This document shows positions 1 to 8,290 of a stretch of 64,000 nt of DNA, piece by piece. A model generated the notes under the pieces. The model was not told the origin of the DNA. It saw nothing but the letters and a program-made list of their open reading frames with translations, and did no database searches. The stretch is from Rhodoblastus sphagnicola (GTDB lineage Bacteria > Pseudomonadota > Alphaproteobacteria > Rhizobiales > Beijerinckiaceae). The DNA lies in assembly GCF_002937075.1 (NCBI RefSeq), contig NZ_NHSJ01000103.1:1-64000 (forward strand), given 5' to 3'. A program made the translations under genes and the position numbers. Within the stretch, counting starts at the first letter, position 1. Every line of letters starts with the position of its first letter.

Positions 1-223
1 CAAGGAGAGGCGCGCAATCGAGTTCGCCCGGCAGCGCGCAATAGAGCGCCACGGGGGTTTCCGCGGGCGTCAAGCCTGCTGTTTGCGTCAGGCGGGTCAG
101 GAAGGGCGGCGCCTTTGCGGCGAGGACGCGCGCGGCGGCTTGGGCGAGGTCGGGGGCGATGGTGGCGCGAATCTGCTTGAAGCGCTGCCGCAGCGCGGCC
201 TTCGAATCCTTGTCCTGATCCAG
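1..223 (-). CDS. fau: 5-formyltetrahydrofolate cyclo-ligase, N-terminal part (runs off left edge)
   Basis: The minus frame reads an N-terminus with DSKAALRQRF followed by VALYCALPGELDCAPLL, the pattern of 5-formyltetrahydrofolate cyclo-ligase (YgfA/Fau). The enzyme converts 5-formyl-THF to 5,10-methenyl-THF with ATP. Only about 74 codons lie in the window; the active-site C-terminal half is missing. The gene directly follows 6S RNA on the same strand, the classical ssrS-fau arrangement in proteobacteria. Between the RNA 3' end and the conserved N-terminus there is no in-frame ATG, GTG or TTG. The best start is CTG at 221-223, nine bases after GGGGAG. A TTG at 281-283 is in frame but lies inside the RNA. 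The identity is fairly sure; the start is inference. Confidence 0.72.
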   Translation of the reverse strand, partial: MDQDKDSKAALRQRFKQIRATIAPDLAQAAARVLAAKAPPFLTRLTQTAGLTPAETPVALYCALPGELDCAPLL

Positions 224-263
224 CTTGGCGGTCTCCCCGCGGGCGCGAACCGCGCGCGCTCGA

Positions 264-430
264 AACAGAAGTGCGGGCCACAAAAGCCGTGGGACGGATC
301 CCGGGTACCTACAGAGTAGGTGGGCGCCGTGTGCCCAAGTCCACGGACGAGGGCAGGGACAGCTCCCTAGGGGATCGTAAGGCCCCGGGGAAATATCCAC
401 ACGCACCCCGCAGCGCCGCACTGCTAATCT
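264..430 (-). ncRNA. ssrS: 6S RNA (SsrS), global RNA polymerase regulator
   Basis: On the minus strand this stretch carries alphaproteobacterial 6S landmarks as I recall them: GGGGCCTTACGATCCC, then GGGCACACGGCGCCCACC and a CCTACTCTGTAGG hairpin, then CCCGGGATCC. The ends can pair: AGCAG-TGCGG at the 5' side (about 430-416) matches CCGCACTTCTG near 278-267, forming the closing stem. About 165 nt fits the family. 6S RNA mimics an open promoter and sequesters sigma-70 holoenzyme in stationary phase. It sits between rpoD and fau, all on one strand; neighbourhood with fau is the conserved context. Exact ends are approximate; a covariance-model search would settle them. Confidence 0.82.
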
Positions 431-500
431 AGGGGCGTTCCGCCTTTGGCGCCATGACAAAATCGCTGCGCGCGCCTGTTTCAGACAAATAATCGCGCGC

Positions 501-530
501 AAAAAAAGCCCGCGATGGCGTCGCGGGCTT
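501..530 (-). terminator. Rho-independent terminator of rpoD
   Basis: A perfect 10-bp stem (506-515 with 521-530, core GCCCGCGA/TCGCGGGC) has a 5-base loop. On the minus strand it is followed by a run of seven T (507-501). It lies 7 bp beyond the rpoD stop and separates rpoD from 6S RNA. The A-run on the other side (531-536) would also allow plus-strand termination. Confidence 0.85.
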
Positions 531-536
531 AAAAAA

Positions 537-2552
537 TCAGTTGTCCAGGAAGGACCGCAGCTTGCGGCTGCGCGAGGGGTGCTTGAGCTTGCGCAGCGCC
601 TTGGCCTCGATCTGCCGAATACGTTCGCGCGTGACCGAGAATTGTTGGCCGACCTCTTCCAGCGTGTGGTCGGTGTTCATGCCGATGCCGAAGCGCATGC
701 GCAGCACGCGCTCCTCGCGCGGGGTCAGCGAGGCCAGCACGCGCGTCGTCGTTTCGCGCAGGTTGGACTGGATCGCCGCGTCGATCGGCAGGATGGCGTT
801 CTTGTCCTCGATGAAATCGCCGAGGTGCGAATCCTCCTCGTCGCCGATCGGGGTTTCCAGCGAGATCGGCTCCTTGGCGATTTTCAGCACCTTGCGCACT
901 TTTTCCAAGGGCATGGCGAGCTTTTCCGCCAGTTCCTCCGGGGTCGGCTCGCGGCCGATCTCGTGCAGCATCTGGCGCGACGTGCGCACGATCTTGTTGA
1001 TCGTCTCGATCATGTGCACGGGAATGCGGATGGTGCGGGCCTGATCCGCGATGGAGCGGGTGATGGCCTGACGAATCCACCAGGTCGCATAGGTCGAGAA
1101 TTTATAGCCGCGCCGGTACTCGAACTTGTCCACCGCCTTCATCAGGCCGATATTGCCCTCCTGGATCAGATCGAGGAACTGCAGGCCGCGATTGGTGTAT
1201 TTCTTGGCGATGGAGATGACGAGGCGCAGGTTGGCCTCGACCATTTCCTTCTTGGCCTGACGGGCTTCGCGCTCGCCCTTCTGCACCATATGGACGATCT
1301 TGCGGAATTCCTGGATCTCCAGCCCGGTTTCGGTCGCCAGCGCATGGATTTCGCCGCGCAATTCGTGGATTTCGTCCTTGGAGGTCGCGACCAGATCGCG
1401 CCAGCCGCGCGCGCCCAGCTTGGAAATGCGCAAAACCCATTTCGGGTCGAGTTCGGCGCCGTGATAGTTCTTGAAGAAGTCGTCGCGCGCGACACCATAA
1501 CTTTCGGCCAGACGCAAAAGCTTGGTTTCCAGCCCGATCAGGCGGCGGTTGATGTCGTAGAGCTGCTCGACCAGCGCGTCGATGCGGTTCTGGTTGAGCG
1601 ACAGCGACTTGACGTCGGTGACGATTTCCTTCTTGAGCGTCTTGTACTTGCGCTCCTGGGCCGGCGTCAGTTGCTCGTTCTTGAGCTTGTTCTCGACATT
1701 CTGGTCCTGTAGCCGGCGCAGCTTCTTGTAAGCGTCGGCGACGCGGTCGAAGGTCTCCAGAACCTTGGGCTTCAGCTCGGTTTCCATCGCCGAGAGCGAT
1801 ACGGAATTCTCCATATCGTCCTCGTCGTCGAAATTCTCCGGGACGACCGGCGGCTCCTCCTCGAGGCCCGCCGGGGGATTGCGGGGGGCGGTGGCCGGGG
1901 CTTCGCCTTCGGCCTCTTCCGTTTCCTCTTCGCCGCTGGTTCCGCCGCGGCCTTCGGGACCGGCGTAGGTGGCTTCGAGATCGATGATCTCGCGCAACAG
2001 CACCTTGTTTTCGACCAATTCGTCGCGCCAGATGATGATGGCCTGGAAGGTCAGGGGGCTTTCGCACAGACCGGCGATCATCGCCTCACGGCCGGCCTCG
2101 ATGCGCTTGGCGATGGCGATTTCGCCCTCGCGCGACAACAGCTCCACCGAGCCCATTTCGCGCAGGTACATGCGGACGGGGTCGTCGGTGCGGTCGGCGG
2201 GTTCGGAGGTGCGGGTCGCGACGGCGCGGGTCGGCGCGGCCTCGGTCAGTTCGCCGGCCTCGGGCTCCTCCTCCTCGGCGGGGGCGGCCTCTTCCTCGGC
2301 CTCTTCGGCGTCGTCGCCCTCGATGACATTGATGCTCATTTCGTTGAGCATGGCGTAAACGTCCTCGATCTGGTCGGAGGACACCTCCTCGGACGGCAGA
2401 ACGGCGTTCAGTTCGGCATAGGTGACGAAGCCGCGCTTCTTGGCGGTCTTGATCATGCGCTTGACGGCGGCGTCCGACAGATCGAGCAAGGGGCTGTCGG
2501 CAACATCGGCAACAGCTTCGCCTTCGGGTTTCGCGTCGTCTTTCTTGGCCAT
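537..2552 (-). CDS. rpoD: RNA polymerase primary sigma factor RpoD (sigma-70)
   Basis: Housekeeping sigma factor of 671 aa. The chosen start gives [14 protein letters not shown]; a longer in-frame extension upstream is unconserved arginine-rich sequence. Region 1.1 ([23 protein letters not shown]) is near residues 40-75. A glutamate/alanine-rich linker follows, then region 1.2 ([21 protein letters not shown]), the long non-conserved insert typical of proteobacterial RpoD, region 2 ([37 protein letters not shown], seen in pieces) and region 4 with the [15 protein letters not shown] helix. It lies downstream of dnaG on the same strand, the remnant of the classical dnaG-rpoD macromolecular-synthesis operon, with a 247-bp spacer likely holding its own promoter. 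Identification is secure. Confidence 0.98.
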   Translation of the reverse strand: MAKKDDAKPEGEAVADVADSPLLDLSDAAVKRMIKTAKKRGFVTYAELNAVLPSEEVSSDQIEDVYAMLNEMSINVIEGDDAEEAEEEAAPAEEEEPEAGELTEAAPTRAVATRTSEPADRTDDPVRMYLREMGSVELLSREGEIAIAKRIEAGREAMIAGLCESPLTFQAIIIWRDELVENKVLLREIIDLEATYAGPEGRGGTSGEEETEEAEGEAPATAPRNPPAGLEEEPPVVPENFDDEDDMENSVSLSAMETELKPKVLETFDRVADAYKKLRRLQDQNVENKLKNEQLTPAQERKYKTLKKEIVTDVKSLSLNQNRIDALVEQLYDINRRLIGLETKLLRLAESYGVARDDFFKNYHGAELDPKWVLRISKLGARGWRDLVATSKDEIHELRGEIHALATETGLEIQEFRKIVHMVQKGEREARQAKKEMVEANLRLVISIAKKYTNRGLQFLDLIQEGNIGLMKAVDKFEYRRGYKFSTYATWWIRQAITRSIADQARTIRIPVHMIETINKIVRTSRQMLHEIGREPTPEELAEKLAMPLEKVRKVLKIAKEPISLETPIGDEEDSHLGDFIEDKNAILPIDAAIQSNLRETTTRVLASLTPREERVLRMRFGIGMNTDHTLEEVGQQFSVTRERIRQIEAKALRKLKHPSRSRKLRSFLDN

Positions 2553-2731
2553 ATGGCGACTCCAGAACTGATCCTGCCTGGCCCGACGGCGGACGCCGCA
2601 GGCGGGCGCTCGATAAGCGCCAATCGAGCCTGCGCGCGCTCCTCTAGCAAGAAACGCGGGCAAGCTCGGAATTCATCATCGGCGGCCCGCGAAATGCGAT
2701 TCGCCCCTGTCCACAGGTTGCGCGGAAAGAT

Positions 2732-2747
2732 TTAAGGCCCGCTTAAC
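2732..2747. promoter_or_regulatory. Possible CtrA-type site upstream of rpoD
   Basis: TTAA-GGCCCGC-TTAAC is a full match to the alphaproteobacterial CtrA motif TTAA-N7-TTAA(C). It sits in the dnaG-rpoD spacer about 180 bp before the rpoD start, beside CTGTCCACA (2708-2716), a 7/9 match to the DnaA box. This is motif match only. A random occurrence is possible, though TTAA is rare in this GC-rich sequence. Confidence 0.35.
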
Positions 2748-2799
2748 CATGTGTTCTGCGGCGCGTTTTCCTCCCGCGACCGCGCGTGGCGCCGAGGAC

Positions 2800-4752
2800 T
2801 CAGACATTCCTGTCCTCCCGGCCCGAGGATGCGCCGAAGCCCTCAATTGTCGCCTCCGCGCCCTCAAGCGCGGACAGTTGCGCTTTTATGTCCGCCAGAG
2901 CCGCAAAACTGGCCTCGCTCGGCTCGCCCGCCGACGCCAATTCCCGCGCGAGCGCAGCCTCCGCCTGCCGCAATTCCCTATTTAACGCGCGCTGCTTGTG
3001 ATGCAAGGCCAGAGCCTGGCGCAAGACCTCGTCCGCGTCGTTTTCGTGGGCGTCGGGCCTCACGCACCAAAGTGTCGAAAGTGTGGCGTTGGCCGCGATT
3101 CCGTCGAAAATATCGGAAAATCCTCTTGATCCGAGCTTTTCCCGCAGGGTTTCCGCCGTCATTTCCGGTTCCGCCAGTCCCAGCAGGGCGTCGCGCATTT
3201 TTTCTCCGGACGCGCCGGTGAATTCGAGGCGGGCCACATCCTCGGCATGGCGGACGATCAGGTTGGGATGGTTGACGAGCAGGGCGAGGATCAAGGTTTC
3301 GCGCGGCGCCGGGGCCTCCTTGGGCAGGGAGAACAGGCCGGATTGCAGCAGCGCCGCGCTCGCCGCCACCGGCCCGCGCGGCTGGCCAGAGCCGGCGCCA
3401 TACCCCTGGCGTCCGCGCGGGACGAATTGTTCGCGGCGGGCGCTATAAGGCTCGCGGCCACTATTATAGGACTCTCGGCGCGCGCGTCCGAACAGCTTGT
3501 ACTGGCGGTCGCGGAAATCGTCGAGATAGTGCCGGCGCAGCACTTCGTCGCGGATCTGCCCGGCGCAGTCCCGCAACCGCCGCTCGAAGGCGGCGCGGCG
3601 CTCGGGCGTGTCCAGCGTCTGCGCTTCGGCTTCGTGGGCGAAAATCATCTCGGACATGGGTTTCGCCGCCCCCAGCACGGCCTCCAGCGCCGAGGCGCCG
3701 CCGGCGCGCGCGAGATCGTCAGGGTCCTGGCCTTCCGGCAGCAGCGCGAACCGCAGGCTTTTGCCCGGTCCGATCAGGGGCAGCGCGGTTTCGACGGCGC
3801 GAAACGCCGCCTTGCGTCCGGCGCGGTCGCCGTCGAAGCAAAGAATGGGCTCCTCAGCCATTTTCCACAGCAGTTCGCATTGATCCGGGGTGAGCGCCGT
3901 GCCGAGACCGGCCACCGCATGGTCGATGCCGACCATGCTCAGCGCGATGACGTCCACATAACCCTCGACCGCGATCACGGTTCCACGTTCATGGGCGGCC
4001 TTGCGGGCGACATGCAGGTTGTAAAGGTTCGAACCCTTGTGAAACAGCGGGGTTTCCGCCGAATTCTTGTATTTGGGCTGGACGTCCTTGCTCAGCGCGC
4101 GCCCGCCGAAGGCGATCACCTTGCCGCCGCGATCGCAGATCGGGAACATCAGCCGGTCGCGGAAAAAATCATAGGGAACGGCGATGTCCTCGCCATGCGT
4201 GAGAAGCCCGGCCTCCTTCATCACCTCGGCGTCGCAGCCTTTTCCCGCCAGATAATCGCGCAGGGCGTAGCGCTCGTTCGGGGAATAGCCGATCCGGAAC
4301 TTTTTTTGCGCCTCCAGCGTGATGCCGCGCTCGGCGAGATAGGCGCGCGCTTTTGCGCCGGCGCCGCCCTTCAGCGCGCGCTCGAAGAAATCGGCGGCGA
4401 ACTCCAGAGCCTCCAGATGGGTCGCGCGTCGTCTCTCGGCGGCGGCCAGTTCCGGCGTCTCCACCGGCATGGAGAGTCCGGCGAGCGCGGCGAGCTGCTC
4501 CACCGCCTCGGGAAAGGGCAGGCCTTGCGTCTCCATGACGAATTCGAAAATGTCGCCGTTCTTGCCGGCGGAGAAATCGAAAAACTGGCCCTTCTGGTCG
4601 TTGACCCAGAACGATGGGGTTTTTTCGCTGGTGAACGGCGACAAGCCGCACCATTCGCGGCCCCGCTTCTTCAGGCGCACGCGCTGGCCCACGACTTCCG
4701 ACACGGGAAGCCGCGCCCGAATCTCGTCGAGAAAGGTGGGCGTGAATTTCAT
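2800..4752 (-). CDS. dnaG: DNA primase DnaG
   Basis: Replicative primase of 650 aa that lays RNA primers for the replication fork. The order is an N-terminal CHC2-like domain (residues about 5-100), a catalytic core with TOPRIM motifs VIAVEGYVDVIALS and CFDGDRAGRKAA, then the C-terminal helicase-binding region. The N-terminal zinc ribbon is degenerate: where the family has C-x2-H...C-x2-C, this protein has CGLSPF and FFDFSAGKNG, so only one cysteine remains. From memory this is common in alphaproteobacterial primases. The next same-strand gene is rpoD. The start MKFTPTFLDEIRARLP aligns with known N-termini. Identification is secure. Confidence 0.97.
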   Translation of the reverse strand: MKFTPTFLDEIRARLPVSEVVGQRVRLKKRGREWCGLSPFTSEKTPSFWVNDQKGQFFDFSAGKNGDIFEFVMETQGLPFPEAVEQLAALAGLSMPVETPELAAAERRRATHLEALEFAADFFERALKGGAGAKARAYLAERGITLEAQKKFRIGYSPNERYALRDYLAGKGCDAEVMKEAGLLTHGEDIAVPYDFFRDRLMFPICDRGGKVIAFGGRALSKDVQPKYKNSAETPLFHKGSNLYNLHVARKAAHERGTVIAVEGYVDVIALSMVGIDHAVAGLGTALTPDQCELLWKMAEEPILCFDGDRAGRKAAFRAVETALPLIGPGKSLRFALLPEGQDPDDLARAGGASALEAVLGAAKPMSEMIFAHEAEAQTLDTPERRAAFERRLRDCAGQIRDEVLRRHYLDDFRDRQYKLFGRARRESYNSGREPYSARREQFVPRGRQGYGAGSGQPRGPVAASAALLQSGLFSLPKEAPAPRETLILALLVNHPNLIVRHAEDVARLEFTGASGEKMRDALLGLAEPEMTAETLREKLGSRGFSDIFDGIAANATLSTLWCVRPDAHENDADEVLRQALALHHKQRALNRELRQAEAALARELASAGEPSEASFAALADIKAQLSALEGAEATIEGFGASSGREDRNV

Positions 4753-4906
4753 TTTTCGGACAGATTGCTCGCATAGGTCACATGGGGCCGCGCGGCCCCA
4801 GACGCAAGCGGCGCGACGACTTGTCGCCGCTATCCACAGGGACCAAAGCCATATGGACGTTTCATTGGGCTTTGACTAGACACGTCGCGCCCGCAACGGG
4901 CGCAGA

Positions 4907-5734
4907 ATGGAAATGCGAGACGTCATGCGCCTGCTTGCCAAATTTGCCGAAATGAAAGCCCAGGGCGAGAAGATCGCCACCATGACCGCCTATGACGCGC
5001 CGCAGGCGCGGGCGCAGGCGGCGGCGGGGATCGACGCCATTCTGGTCGGCGACAGCGTCGGCGTGAACATTCTGGGTTACGCCAGCGAGCGCGAGGTGAC
5101 GCTCGCCGACATGATCCACCACACCGCCGCCGCGCGGCGCGGCGCGCCCGACACGTTCATTTACGCCGACCTGCCCTTCGCCACCTACGACACGCCGGAG
5201 CAGGCGGTGGCGAGCGGGCTGGCGTTGCAGAAGGCCGGCGCCGATGCGGTGAAATTCGAGGGCGCCCATCCCGACATCGTGCGCGCTCTGACCAGCGCCG
5301 GCGTGCCGGTGTGCGGCCATATCGGCTACGAGCCGCAAACGGGCGAGCGCCGCGTCCACGGCAAGACATTTGAAGAGGCCGAGCGCCTGCGCGCCGAGGC
5401 TAGGGCGCTCGACGAAGCCGGCGTGTTCATGATCGTGCTGGAACTCGTGCCCGCCGAACTCGCGGGAATCATCAGCAAGGAGATCAAGGCCGCGACCATC
5501 GGCATCGGCGCCGGGTCGGGAACCGACGGGCAGGTTCTCGTCTTCCCCGACGTGCTCGGCTATACCGAGAAGAATTTCCGCCACAACAAGCGCTATGCCG
5601 AAGTCGGCGCGACGATGGAGGCCGCGACCGCATCTTACGTCGCCGACGTCAAGGGCGGCGTTTTCCCGACCATGGCCAATTGCGCCGCGCTGCCGGCGGA
5701 GACGCTCGAACAGCTTTGCAAAAAAGCGGGCTGA
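4907..5734 (+). CDS. panB: 3-methyl-2-oxobutanoate hydroxymethyltransferase
   Basis: PanB (275 aa) transfers a hydroxymethyl group from 5,10-methylene-THF to alpha-ketoisovalerate to make ketopantoate, the first committed step of pantothenate/CoA synthesis. Family blocks are present: MTAYDAPQARAQAAAGID, ILVGDSVGVNILGY (metal-binding Asp), ADLPFATY, VKFEGAH, VCGHIGYEPQ and IGIGAG. Length matches the usual 260-280 aa. It is transcribed away from dnaG with 154 bp between them; that spacer holds CTATCCACA (4830-4838), an 8/9 DnaA-box match. A second ATG six codons in (MRLLAKFAEM) could be the true start. panC is not adjacent. Secure call. Confidence 0.97.
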   Translation: MEMRDVMRLLAKFAEMKAQGEKIATMTAYDAPQARAQAAAGIDAILVGDSVGVNILGYASEREVTLADMIHHTAAARRGAPDTFIYADLPFATYDTPEQAVASGLALQKAGADAVKFEGAHPDIVRALTSAGVPVCGHIGYEPQTGERRVHGKTFEEAERLRAEARALDEAGVFMIVLELVPAELAGIISKEIKAATIGIGAGSGTDGQVLVFPDVLGYTEKNFRHNKRYAEVGATMEAATASYVADVKGGVFPTMANCAALPAETLEQLCKKAG

Positions 5735-5759
5735 ACCTCACCCCGCTTTTGATCAACCC

Positions 5760-5819
5760 GTGGACCGCCCTCGTCCTTCGAGACAGCCGCTTCGCGGCTT
5801 CCTCAGGATGAGGGCTACT
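5760..5819. repeat. Dispersed intergenic palindromic repeat, copy 1
   Basis: It begins GTGGACCGCCCTCG, continues CCTTCGAGAC, has a central GCCGCTTCGCGGC hairpin and ends CCTCAGGATGAGGG. Near-copies lie at 5831-5886 (inverted), 30499-30562 and 62406-62470. Location is the panB/yfhO-family convergent spacer, so the folded RNA could act as a 3' end structure for either gene. It resembles the RIME/REP-like elements of Rhizobiales. Confidence 0.8.
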
Positions 5820-5830
5820 TTATTGTTTCC

Positions 5831-5886
5831 CATGGAGAACGCCCTCATGGTGAGGAGGCCCCGAAAGGGGCCGTCTCGAACCATGG
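5831..5886. repeat. Dispersed intergenic palindromic repeat, copy 2 (inverted)
   Basis: Read on the minus strand it gives TTCGAGACGGCCCC, TTTCGGGGCC, TCCTCACCATGAGGG, i.e. the same element as copy 1 in opposite orientation, 11 bp away. The GGCCCC-GAAA-GGGGCC core makes a stable hairpin. Two inverted copies together could form a long cruciform between panB and the neighbouring convergent gene. Confidence 0.75.
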
Positions 5887-5929
5887 CCATGGAAACGGGA
5901 TTTTGGCGTCAACCCTCGGGGGATGAGCG

Positions 5930-8290
5930 TCAGCCAGCGCCGCCGGGAAGAAACCGGCGGAAGGCGCGCATCGGCTCGAACTGGAAGCGCGCCTTGTGCG
6001 CGCCCGGCGTGAGTTTGACCGCACGGAACATCAGATTGGCCTTGAGCAGGTCGGCCTCGACGCCATCGACGTAAACCGCCTGCCAGTCCTGCCAGACATC
6101 GTTGAGGACGAGAAAGCCGCCGCCGGCCGGCGCCCGCGCCTCGACCTCGACAAAAGTGTTCTCGTAGGTCGTGATTTTCGCGTCCCCCTGTCCTTCGGGT
6201 CGCGCCCCATCGGCGGCGGTTGCTGGGGCCTCCTGGCATTGCAGCGCCAGACGCGCGCAATCGGCGCGGTCGATCAGGACGTTGTGGCGATAGTCGATGT
6301 CGGGGACGCCGCCGTCGCGCTCCAGCGCCGCGAAATCGGCGGCGACGGCGCGGCCGGGAAGCAGCACGCGCGGCAGGGCGTCCTTGTTTTCGTAAATGAA
6401 GGCGTCGGCGGTCTGCTTGATCAGCGGCAGGTCGCCGGGTTTCAGGCTCTTGTCGATCTGCTCGGCGGGCACGCCGGCGGCGATCCAGCGCAAGCCCATC
6501 AGATTGGCCATGGGCGATTTGTAGGACGGGAAAGCCGGCGAAAACACCCTTTGTTCCGGCAAGGCGACATGGTCGATGGCGTGGGTGACGTCCACGAACA
6601 AACTCAGCCGGATCGGATTGTAGCCGAGATCCATATCGAAACCGTGGGTCAGTCCGGCGTTGGGCCAATGGAAATCGATTCCCGCCAGTTCGACGCGGTC
6701 GCGGCGATCCGGCGCGGTGTTTTCGGACAGCTTTTGCTTGAGGAAGCCAATCGTCTCGTTCCCCGTACCCTCGCGCAAAACGTCAAATGTTTCGGGCGGG
6801 AGCGCCGTGGACTGATTCGGGCGGTTGTTGAGCGAAAGGTCGAAGGTCAGCGGCAGCGCGATCAGCAGCAGCGCCAGCGTGGGCCAGCCCTCAAGCCGCC
6901 GCGCGGCGAACAGGCCGGCAAAGGACAGCGCGAAGCAGACCAGCGCGAAGCCAATGGCGGGAAAGGCCTCGCTGTGCCCCTTGACCACGGCGACCCCGAC
7001 GCAGGCGAGCAGAACCGCGCCAAGCAGGCCATAACCGAGCGGCGCGCGACGCCCTCCGGCCGACGCATTCAAATAGTCCGAGACGCAAGCGCCGCCGAGC
7101 ACGGCGGCGAAGGCGCCGATCTGGAAGGTGGCGTCGGCCGGGCGGCGGAACAGATTGGCGCCGGGCACGTCGAACAGGGCAGGGAAGACCGGGGTATATT
7201 TGCCGATGGCGTAAACATACATCACCAGCAGCGCGCCGAGGAAGAAGGCGGCCGGACGGCGAAAAACCCAGCCGCGCCCAAGGCCGAACACCAGCAGCAT
7301 CGCCACAGGCAGCGCGCCGAAATAAAGCTCGCCCATGTTGCGGGCGATATAGAGGCCGGTTTCGCCCCAACCCGGCGAGGGCGGCCCCCAAAAGCCGGAC
7401 AGCGGGCCATGCACGTTGAACAGGTCGGCGACGAAGGCGGTCAGCACGGAGGCCGGATGCAGCGAGCCGCGCATCGCCCCTTCCAGCGTGATCTCCGAGC
7501 GATTGGATTGCTCGGCCAGCGCGATGGTCCACAGCAGCGCCGGGCCGGCGACGATCAGGCCGACCAGCGTGCCGCCCGCCAGCGGCTTGAGCATGTTCAG
7601 GAAGCGCTTGCCGGCGCCAAGACCGTCCGGCAGCGGCGGCGCGAACGCCCGATAGACCACGAAAGCCGCGAGCACCAGACAGAACAGCCAGGCGATCTGG
7701 TCGCGGCCGAGCACCATGAAGGCCGCGAACAGGCCGGCGACCATGCCCCACCCAAAGGAGGCGCGGTCGAGCGCCCGGTTCAGCGCCCAAAACGCCAGCG
7801 GAAACCAGGACAGGCTCAGGATCTGGCCGGTGTGCTGGATGCGCCAAGCCGCCGAACCGCCGTAGGCGAAGGCCAGCGCCGCGACCAGCCCGCCGGCGGC
7901 GCGCCAGCCCCGGTCGCGGAAATACAGCATCCAGCCGATGCCGCCGAGCGTCAGCATCAGGAAGGCGACGCCGTCGGCCTCCTGAAAATTCGGCTCAGGG
8001 ACGAGCGCCGCCAGCGCCAGATAGAGCGGCGCAAAGATCAGGCTTTGTGGATCGGCGATCTGCGGCATGCCCGCGAAGACGTTGGGCGTCCAGAACGGCG
8101 CGGCGCCACGATGCAGCGAATGGGCGAGAAACGACAGTTGCGGCTGGAAATGCGCCTTGGCGTCCCAGGGAATCGTCACCTGACCGGAAATCCACGGCCA
8201 GCACAGGTAAAGGCTGGCGACGCAAAAGATCAGGATCGAGGCGAGAAAAACCCGTGCGGGTTCAGTCTTCGGCGGTGGGGACATCAACAT
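5930..8290 (-). CDS. YfhO-family polytopic membrane protein
   Basis: A membrane protein of about 786 aa. After an N-terminal membrane segment (ILIFCVASLYLCWPW) comes a loop with WDAKAHFQPQL, APFWTPNVFAGMPQIADPQ; this D...P.W.P..F.G.P..ADPQ pattern is the YfhO family, GT-C-like membrane enzymes or transporters implicated in lipid or polymer glycosylation. About a dozen hydrophobic segments follow, then a roughly 270-residue soluble C-terminal domain. The start is set at ATG 8290 or 8284 (MSPPPKTEP); upstream in-frame ATGs fall well inside ribA. It overlaps the ribA 3' end by 23-29 bp, so the two are translationally coupled. Substrate unknown; function is inferred only from the family. Confidence 0.75.
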   Translation of the reverse strand: MLMSPPPKTEPARVFLASILIFCVASLYLCWPWISGQVTIPWDAKAHFQPQLSFLAHSLHRGAAPFWTPNVFAGMPQIADPQSLIFAPLYLALAALVPEPNFQEADGVAFLMLTLGGIGWMLYFRDRGWRAAGGLVAALAFAYGGSAAWRIQHTGQILSLSWFPLAFWALNRALDRASFGWGMVAGLFAAFMVLGRDQIAWLFCLVLAAFVVYRAFAPPLPDGLGAGKRFLNMLKPLAGGTLVGLIVAGPALLWTIALAEQSNRSEITLEGAMRGSLHPASVLTAFVADLFNVHGPLSGFWGPPSPGWGETGLYIARNMGELYFGALPVAMLLVFGLGRGWVFRRPAAFFLGALLVMYVYAIGKYTPVFPALFDVPGANLFRRPADATFQIGAFAAVLGGACVSDYLNASAGGRRAPLGYGLLGAVLLACVGVAVVKGHSEAFPAIGFALVCFALSFAGLFAARRLEGWPTLALLLIALPLTFDLSLNNRPNQSTALPPETFDVLREGTGNETIGFLKQKLSENTAPDRRDRVELAGIDFHWPNAGLTHGFDMDLGYNPIRLSLFVDVTHAIDHVALPEQRVFSPAFPSYKSPMANLMGLRWIAAGVPAEQIDKSLKPGDLPLIKQTADAFIYENKDALPRVLLPGRAVAADFAALERDGGVPDIDYRHNVLIDRADCARLALQCQEAPATAADGARPEGQGDAKITTYENTFVEVEARAPAGGGFLVLNDVWQDWQAVYVDGVEADLLKANLMFRAVKLTPGAHKARFQFEPMRAFRRFLPGGAG

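Noticed and set aside
83-319. 78-codon plus-strand frame at the left edge
   Set aside because: It is antisense to fau and 6S RNA, Gly/Arg-rich, with only a TTG start.
4020-4045. GGTTCGAACCC resembling a tRNA T-loop
   Set aside because: It lies inside the dnaG coding region and no acceptor or anticodon arm could be built around it.
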